Shown here piece by piece: positions 59,223-64,000 of a DNA stretch of 64,000 nt. How positions within the stretch are numbered: position 1 is the first letter of the stretch; every line of letters starts with the position of its first letter. The stretch is from NCBI RefSeq assembly GCF_012427845.1, contig NZ_CP038498.1:3100001-3164000 (forward strand), read 5' to 3'. This DNA is from Pectobacterium punjabense. GTDB lineage: Bacteria > Pseudomonadota > Gammaproteobacteria > Enterobacterales > Enterobacteriaceae. The notes under the pieces were generated by a model that made no database searches, was not told the DNA's origin, and worked only from the letters and a program-made list of their open reading frames with translations. Made by a program: the position numbers and the translations under genes.

Positions 59223-59317
59223 AAAACCAGACCTTCGTTTGCATAATCTTCGGCAAGTGCTCACAATAGATACCCACGATATTGCTATTCCACCGTGCTG
59301 TTGCCTGAGAGATCTCA

Positions 59318-59917
59318 ATGAATCAGAGCCACTTTTTCGCCCACTTATCCCGTCTAAAACTCATCAGCCGTTGGCCACTAATGCGCAACGTGCGTACGGA
59401 AAACGTCTCCGAACACAGCCTTCAAGTCGCCTTTGTCGCTCACGCGCTGGCGGTTATCAAAAACCGCAAATTCGGGGGCAACCTGAACGTAGAGCGCATT
59501 GCGCTACTGGCGATGTATCATGATGCCAGCGAGGTGCTGACAGGCGACATGCCGACGCCGATCAAGTACTACAATGCGCAGATCGCGCATGAGTATAAGA
59601 AGATAGAGAAAATTGCCCAGCAGAAGCTGATCGAAATGCTGCCAGAAGAGTTACAGCAGGATTATCGGATGCTGCTGGATGACAACTATACCAGTGAGGA
59701 AGAGCGCGCCATCGTTAAACAGGCAGACGCGCTCTGCGCCTACCTGAAATGCCTGGAAGAATTATCCGCGGGTAACGCGGAATTCACGCTTGCTAAGGCA
59801 CGGCTGGAAAAAACATTGCAACTGCGCCACAGCCCGGAAATGGACTATTTCATGACGGTGTTCGTTCCCAGCTTCAGCCTGTCGCTCGACGAAATCAGTC
59901 AAGACTCTCCGTTATAA
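59318..59917 (+). CDS. yfbR: 5'-deoxynucleotidase YfbR
   Basis: A 199-residue HD-domain phosphohydrolase that removes phosphate from deoxyribonucleoside 5'-monophosphates. Metal-binding residues appear in [38 protein letters not shown], and the later Asp in [11 protein letters not shown]. It matches E. coli YfbR in length and neighbourhood. GAGAG lies eight bases before the ATG. It is 140 bases after alaA on the same strand. Confidence 0.95.
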   Translation: MNQSHFFAHLSRLKLISRWPLMRNVRTENVSEHSLQVAFVAHALAVIKNRKFGGNLNVERIALLAMYHDASEVLTGDMPTPIKYYNAQIAHEYKKIEKIAQQKLIEMLPEELQQDYRMLLDDNYTSEEERAIVKQADALCAYLKCLEELSAGNAEFTLAKARLEKTLQLRHSPEMDYFMTVFVPSFSLSLDEISQDSPL

Positions 59918-59945
59918 CACGCGTCTGCTATAGCGGCTGGAACAC

Positions 59946-61778
59946 TTAGAACGGATACAGCCACGGCACCATCACCACGCTGACAAGCATCACCAGTACG
60001 GTAAAGGGGACGCCAATACGTACAAAGTCCCCAAATTTATAACCGCCCGGCCCCAGTACCAATGTATTAACCGGTGATGATACGGGCGTCATAAATGCGG
60101 CAGATGCCGCAACGGCGATGATCATCGCAAAGGGATAAGGTGACACGCCCATTTGCTTCGCTGCGGCGATCGCAATGGGCGCCATCAACACCGCCGTCGC
60201 CGTGTTGGAAATAAACAGGCCAATCACGGCACATAGCACGAATAAGCACACCAGCATCACATGTGGCCCGGCATTCCCGGCAACATCCATCAGCCCCTTA
60301 ACAATCAGCGCAACACCGCCAGTTTGCTGCAACGCCAATGCAAACGGCATCATCCCGACGATGAGAATAATACTCGGCCAGTGGATAGCTCGATAGGCAC
60401 CTTCCATGTCGATGCAGCGGAATTTGCCCATCAGTAAACAGGCGATCAGCGCAGCAACCGCATTCGGTATTTCATCCGTCAGCATCATCGCTACCATCAG
60501 CGCCAGACAAAACAACGCGTGCGGAGCCTGACTCACCGCAGGGGCGACATCATCCACTTCGGCAGGAAGATTGAGCAAAAGAAAGTCATTTTTCTGCGTG
60601 TGCAACTGCCGGATCATACGCCAGTCCCCCATCACCAGCAGAATATCACCGAGCTGGAGCGGCTCATCAGCGAGGATACCCTCCATTGCTTCACCCGCCC
60701 GACGAATCCCTACGACGCTCAGGCCATAGCGGCTACGGAATCCAACGTCGTAGAGCGTTTTTCCCAGCAGCTCGGAATCGGGGATCAAAGACACTTCCGC
60801 CATCCCCACATCACGCGCCTGCTCAGAGAAATACTCACCGCGTAGTACCATCGGTTCAAGCCGCTGCGAGGTGCAAAATTCGCGCAAATCCACCTCAGAT
60901 GCCGACATATCGATCAGCAGCACATCATTCAGGCGAAGTTCGGTATTGCCAGCTACGCTGATCATCACGCGGCGGAATTTACGCCAGCGCTCAATCCCGA
61001 CCACATTCGCCCCAAAGCGTTGGCGCAGACGTAAATCGTCCAGACGATGGCCGATAAAAGGCGATCCTGGGCGAATTGCCAATCGGCGTGCCCTGCCCGT
61101 CAATCGGTAATCACGGATCAGATCGCGAAACGTTCTTCTCTTCCACATCTCTTTTGCTGTTGCTGTCTCAGCGTCACCAAGCCAGTAACGTGCCACCATC
61201 ATATAGGCCACGCCTAGCAACAGGGCAACCATCCCTATCGGTGTCACGCTGAAGAACCCAAAGCCCGCGACACCGTCGCGCATCAGCTCGCTGCTCACTA
61301 CCATATTCGGCGGCGTCGCCACCAGCGTCATCATGCCGCTAATCAACCCAGCGAAACTCAGCGGCATCATCAGCCTTCCAGGGGAAATTTTCATCCGCGC
61401 AGAAACACTCAGTACCACGGGAATAAAAATCGCGACAACGCCGGTGGAACTCATGAAAGCCCCTAGCAGCGCAACAGTGACCATCAGTAAGATCAGCATC
61501 TTCATTTCGCTGCTACCCGCAACGCGAACCAGCCAGTCCCCGACCTGATAAGCGACACCAGTACGAACTAACCCTTCACCAATCACAAACAGGGCAGCAA
61601 TCAGGATCACATTAGGATCGCTGAACCCCACCAGCGCTTCAGATAGCGTCAGCGTACCGCTCAGTACAAACGCGATAATGACCAACAGCGCTACGACGTC
61701 CATGCGTAATTTATTGGTGGTAAACAACACAATGGCGATCAGCAACAGGGATAAAACCCAGAGAAGTTCGCTATTCAA
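59946..61778 (-). CDS. yfbS: SLC13-family permease with two RCK_C domains, YfbS
   Basis: A 610-residue membrane protein, same length as E. coli YfbS. The N-terminal half has about six helices ([39 protein letters not shown], then [14 protein letters not shown]). Residues about 205-390 hold two TrkA-C/RCK_C ligand domains ([27 protein letters not shown] and [27 protein letters not shown]), and the C-terminal half has the second transport repeat ([42 protein letters not shown]). It is probably a sodium-coupled anion or dicarboxylate transporter; the substrate is not known. Confidence 0.92.
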   Translation of the reverse strand: MNSELLWVLSLLLIAIVLFTTNKLRMDVVALLVIIAFVLSGTLTLSEALVGFSDPNVILIAALFVIGEGLVRTGVAYQVGDWLVRVAGSSEMKMLILLMVTVALLGAFMSSTGVVAIFIPVVLSVSARMKISPGRLMMPLSFAGLISGMMTLVATPPNMVVSSELMRDGVAGFGFFSVTPIGMVALLLGVAYMMVARYWLGDAETATAKEMWKRRTFRDLIRDYRLTGRARRLAIRPGSPFIGHRLDDLRLRQRFGANVVGIERWRKFRRVMISVAGNTELRLNDVLLIDMSASEVDLREFCTSQRLEPMVLRGEYFSEQARDVGMAEVSLIPDSELLGKTLYDVGFRSRYGLSVVGIRRAGEAMEGILADEPLQLGDILLVMGDWRMIRQLHTQKNDFLLLNLPAEVDDVAPAVSQAPHALFCLALMVAMMLTDEIPNAVAALIACLLMGKFRCIDMEGAYRAIHWPSIILIVGMMPFALALQQTGGVALIVKGLMDVAGNAGPHVMLVCLFVLCAVIGLFISNTATAVLMAPIAIAAAKQMGVSPYPFAMIIAVAASAAFMTPVSSPVNTLVLGPGGYKFGDFVRIGVPFTVLVMLVSVVMVPWLYPF

Positions 61779-61842
61779 AACGGTTCCCCTGACGGAAAAT
61801 ACAGAGTGAAAGGTGTAGATTCAGCATGCCATAGATAAGGAA

Positions 61843-61878
61843 GCTAACACCCATGCAGCTTGAAGTATGACGGATATA
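61843..61878. repeat. Truncated ERIC element, right end only
   Basis: GCTAACACCCATGCAGCTTG followed by AAGTATGACGGATATA matches the right 36 bases of ERIC at all but about three positions. The rest of the element is missing. It lies between yfbS and the yfbT terminator. Confidence 0.7.
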
Positions 61879-61886
61879 GTCTGCCA

Positions 61887-61914
61887 TAAAAAAAACCTCG
61901 CGGATGCGAGGTTT
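61887..61914 (-). terminator. Terminator of yfbT
   Basis: On the minus strand AAACCTCGC pairs with GCGAGGTTT around an ATCC loop and is followed by TTTTTAT. It lies about 43 bases past the yfbT stop. Confidence 0.9.
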
Positions 61915-61956
61915 GATCATATTTAGTCACAGTTTTGTCATTATATTACAGACGAG

Positions 61957-62613
61957 CTATTGGCGCAGAAGTACCTTAACGCCACTTTGTGATTTCTCTA
62001 TTTCTATCTGCTCCAACGAATCAAGCACCAGATCGACCTGATCCAGCTTCGGCGTATCCGCTGGTGCTTTCACTGCAATAACCTTACAGCCCGCCGCCAG
62101 ACCCGATAACACCCCTGCGGGCGCATCTTCAACAACGACACATTCTTCCGGTTTCAACCCTAACTGCTGTGCACCAAGTAAATAAGCATCAGGGTTAGGT
62201 TTACCTTTGGCAACCTGCTCCGCCGTAATAAAAGCGCGAGGAGCAGGGAGTTCTCCACGATGATGACGCGCGCTGGCAATCGGTACGGTGCCGGATGTCA
62301 CAATTGCCCAAGGAATATCCAAAGCATCCAACCGTTCCAACAGCGCCTTCGCCCCTGGCATTGCAACAATACCTTGTGTGTCAGAAGCTTCCGTTTTCTC
62401 CAGCGCATCGAACTCCTGTTGAATCGTTTCTTCGCTCTGCCCCTGAAGAAAGTGGCGCAAGGACGTGATTGCCTGCTTGCCGTGAATAAAATCCAGTACT
62501 TCCTGTGGTTCAATATCGTGATCTTTTGCCCAGTTAATCCATGCACGTTCTACAGCAGGCAGTGAATCAACCAGCGTACCATCGAGGTCGAACAGAAAAC
62601 CTTTACACTCCAC
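61957..62613 (-). CDS. yfbT: HAD-family sugar phosphatase YfbT
   Basis: A 218-residue HAD phosphatase. Motif I is FDLDGTLVDS, motif II VTSGT, motif III the Lys in KGKPNPDAYLLGA, and motif IV VVEDAPAGVLSGLAAG. E. coli YfbT hydrolyses sugar phosphates, including fructose-1-phosphate. A GTG at 62613 with AAAAAGGGG just upstream aligns with the E. coli start; the ATG at 62631 has no ribosome-binding site and its first codons form that same Shine-Dalgarno sequence, so the GTG is preferred. It follows yfbU closely on the same strand. Confidence 0.92.
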   Translation of the reverse strand: MECKGFLFDLDGTLVDSLPAVERAWINWAKDHDIEPQEVLDFIHGKQAITSLRHFLQGQSEETIQQEFDALEKTEASDTQGIVAMPGAKALLERLDALDIPWAIVTSGTVPIASARHHRGELPAPRAFITAEQVAKGKPNPDAYLLGAQQLGLKPEECVVVEDAPAGVLSGLAAGCKVIAVKAPADTPKLDQVDLVLDSLEQIEIEKSQSGVKVLLRQ

Positions 62614-62634
62614 AGAAAGCCCCTTTTTCATTAA

Positions 62635-63129
62635 TCAGGCGTTGATGATCTGTGCGATCTCAACCGCACTCAAGTGATACTGACGCGGGCAGGATTGCCA
62701 AACAGCCAGCATTCTGTTGTATTTTTCCCACATTTTTGTCTGCGCGTTAAAACCATGCGTACCCGCATCAAAGTGAGGGTAACGACCTTCAACATGTACC
62801 ATGAAGCGTACAAAGCCCAGATAACGCGCTTCCGTTGCCGCATCAAAACCCAGGAAGGTCAGACGTCGCTCATCCAAATCCTGCTTATCTTTCAGATTGG
62901 TCCATGACACCTGCAAAGCATGATGCATTTCCATGACGTTAATAATGGTACGGCAAACTTCTTCCGTCAGCTCACCAAACTCACGGTCTAACTCCCGCAT
63001 CTGCAAACCGTAACCACGCTCGATGATCGTTTGTAGCCGACGATAGCGCTCAGCGTTATCTGGATCGAGCATCGTCATCATTTTGTATTGGTTTGAAAGG
63101 ATCAATCTCTGGGCATTCGTCATTTCCAT
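62635..63129 (-). CDS. yfbU: YfbU family protein
   Basis: A 164-residue protein almost identical to E. coli YfbU ([92 protein letters not shown]). It is cytoplasmic and mainly helical. Its biochemical role is unknown; E. coli YfbU has been linked to cell death phenotypes. GGAGAGCAAC precedes the ATG. It is probably cotranscribed with yfbT. Confidence 0.95.
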   Translation of the reverse strand: MEMTNAQRLILSNQYKMMTMLDPDNAERYRRLQTIIERGYGLQMRELDREFGELTEEVCRTIINVMEMHHALQVSWTNLKDKQDLDERRLTFLGFDAATEARYLGFVRFMVHVEGRYPHFDAGTHGFNAQTKMWEKYNRMLAVWQSCPRQYHLSAVEIAQIINA

Positions 63130-63294
63130 GTTGCTCTCCTGAACCCTCTTTGGTGTAAGCCAATGTCGCTAAATAGGTATTACCCGCAGAATCGCATACT
63201 GAATCGTGTCACGATAGCGGTAGCCACCGCTTCTTTGATTTGAAACAGGGGAAAGAACAAAATAGCCATCAACCCGCACACAGCCTGACGCCGA

Positions 63295-63753
63295 TCACAA
63301 ATCATCAAGGAAGGTTTTATCAAGCTGCTTAAATGCACGCTTCAGCACATCCGCCAACGCTTGGTAAGTTGGCGCTTCCTCCTCCAGCGGAGCGAGTGCC
63401 TGTCCTGATTCCGCAAGTTTATGGCGAATCTCATGGAACCACTGTGCCAGCGTTGGTGGTAAAGGCGTAACAGAACGGCGGCCAAGCCACCACAGGCCCT
63501 GTAACGGCAGGCTACAGGCAAAAAGCGCGGTGGCGATGGCCGGGCCGAGCTGGCCACCAAGCGCAATCTGCCACGTTAAGGTAAACACCGCCAGTGGCGG
63601 CATGATGCGAATGCCGAACCGCGTCGCTCGCGCCACGCGGTTTTCGGGGAATAGGGGTGCCAACTGCTTTTCTGCTGGCCATGTCTTCATGTAATGCTGC
63701 CCACGTTGGAGTAACTGTAGCCAACTAATTCTACTGTCTGGTTTCGTCGCCAT
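63295..63753 (-). CDS. yfbV: UPF0208 inner membrane protein YfbV
   Basis: A 152-residue membrane protein with two adjacent helices ([54 protein letters not shown]) and the conserved ends [24 protein letters not shown] and [20 protein letters not shown]. In E. coli YfbV affects insulation of the Ter macrodomain. ATG 63753 has GAGGTG upstream; a GTG six bases earlier overlaps that site. In E. coli ackA lies next, divergently, and would begin beyond the window. Confidence 0.94.
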   Translation of the reverse strand: MATKPDSRISWLQLLQRGQHYMKTWPAEKQLAPLFPENRVARATRFGIRIMPPLAVFTLTWQIALGGQLGPAIATALFACSLPLQGLWWLGRRSVTPLPPTLAQWFHEIRHKLAESGQALAPLEEEAPTYQALADVLKRAFKQLDKTFLDDL

Positions 63754-64000
63754 AGCCACACCTCAACTTTACAGATAAAAAATAAAACTTTTGCACAAAT
63801 CAACAACTCAAGTTGATAAGGTTAAAATATATTTTGTGTTTACCCTACGCTATCGGTATCCTAGATCGGCCTTTTGGCCGCTGTATACCTAAAGTAGTAT
63901 GACTACACGCAGGGAGTATAATTCCCTTTGCGACATAAGCGCAGCCAACGGCCATAACGCGGTTATCATCGCTTTAAAAGCTGCGGTTTACATCAGGTCG
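63754..64000. other. Intergenic end of the window, probable ackA upstream region
   Basis: About 250 bases with no gene. A small GGCC-TTTT-GGCC hairpin lies near 63871-63880. By comparison with E. coli this should be the control region shared with ackA-pta, but no ackA codons are reached. Confidence 0.5.

Overview
This 64 kb window looks like chromosome of a soft-rot enterobacterium, most likely Pectobacterium. The grounds are near-identity of many proteins to Escherichia coli counterparts (Nuo, TreBC, YbiT, FdhE), the conserved block nuo - lrhA/hexA - alaA - yfbR - yfbS - yfbT - yfbU - yfbV, and accessory loci typical of soft-rot bacteria. The genus is an inference from gene content; no rRNA or tRNA gene was seen.

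Left part (1-13 kb): a truncated Rpn-family gene at the edge, then a complete nitrate-assimilation operon on the minus strand. It runs nasF-nasE-nasD (nitrate ABC importer), a very large nitrite reductase that merges a NasC-like FAD/NADH module, NirB and NirD in one frame, nasA (molybdopterin nitrate reductase), and cobA (first methylation step towards sirohaem). A sigma-54-type promoter and a leader terminator hairpin precede nasF, and nasR, an ANTAR antiterminator gene, lies just upstream. The logic is nitrogen limitation at the promoter and nitrate/nitrite at the terminator.

13-27 kb: an orphan tail-fibre plus tail-fibre-assembly pair with five 39-residue repeats, a full 127-bp ERIC element, a cytochrome bd operon (cydABX) followed by two DUF202 genes (yidH, yidG), fdhE, a MocR-type regulator, a class I glutamine amidotransferase, membrane glucose dehydrogenase gcd, and ylaC.

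27-40 kb: an iron/haem locus (ChuY-like reductase, hutX, hutW on minus; TonB receptor and hmuT on plus) with two Fur-box-like sites but no hmuUV permease/ATPase genes next to hmuT. Then ybiT, a PhzF-type enzyme, a GNAT acetyltransferase, an unrecognised 32-residue basic small protein with paired CRP/FNR-like sites and its own terminator, the trehalose operon treBC, and elaB.

40-64 kb: the full 13-gene NADH dehydrogenase I operon (nuoA to nuoN, nuoCD fused) on the minus strand, lrhA (called hexA in Pectobacterium, a repressor of exoenzymes and motility), divergent alaA and yfbR, then yfbS, yfbT, yfbU and yfbV on minus. The order matches E. coli, where ackA follows; the last 250 bases are intergenic.

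No CRISPR array, insertion sequence, integrase or intact prophage was seen. The points most worth a second look are the triple-fused nitrite reductase with an internal ribosome-binding site, the small protein with duplicated operator-like sites, the stand-alone tail-fibre module, and several palindromic intergenic elements.
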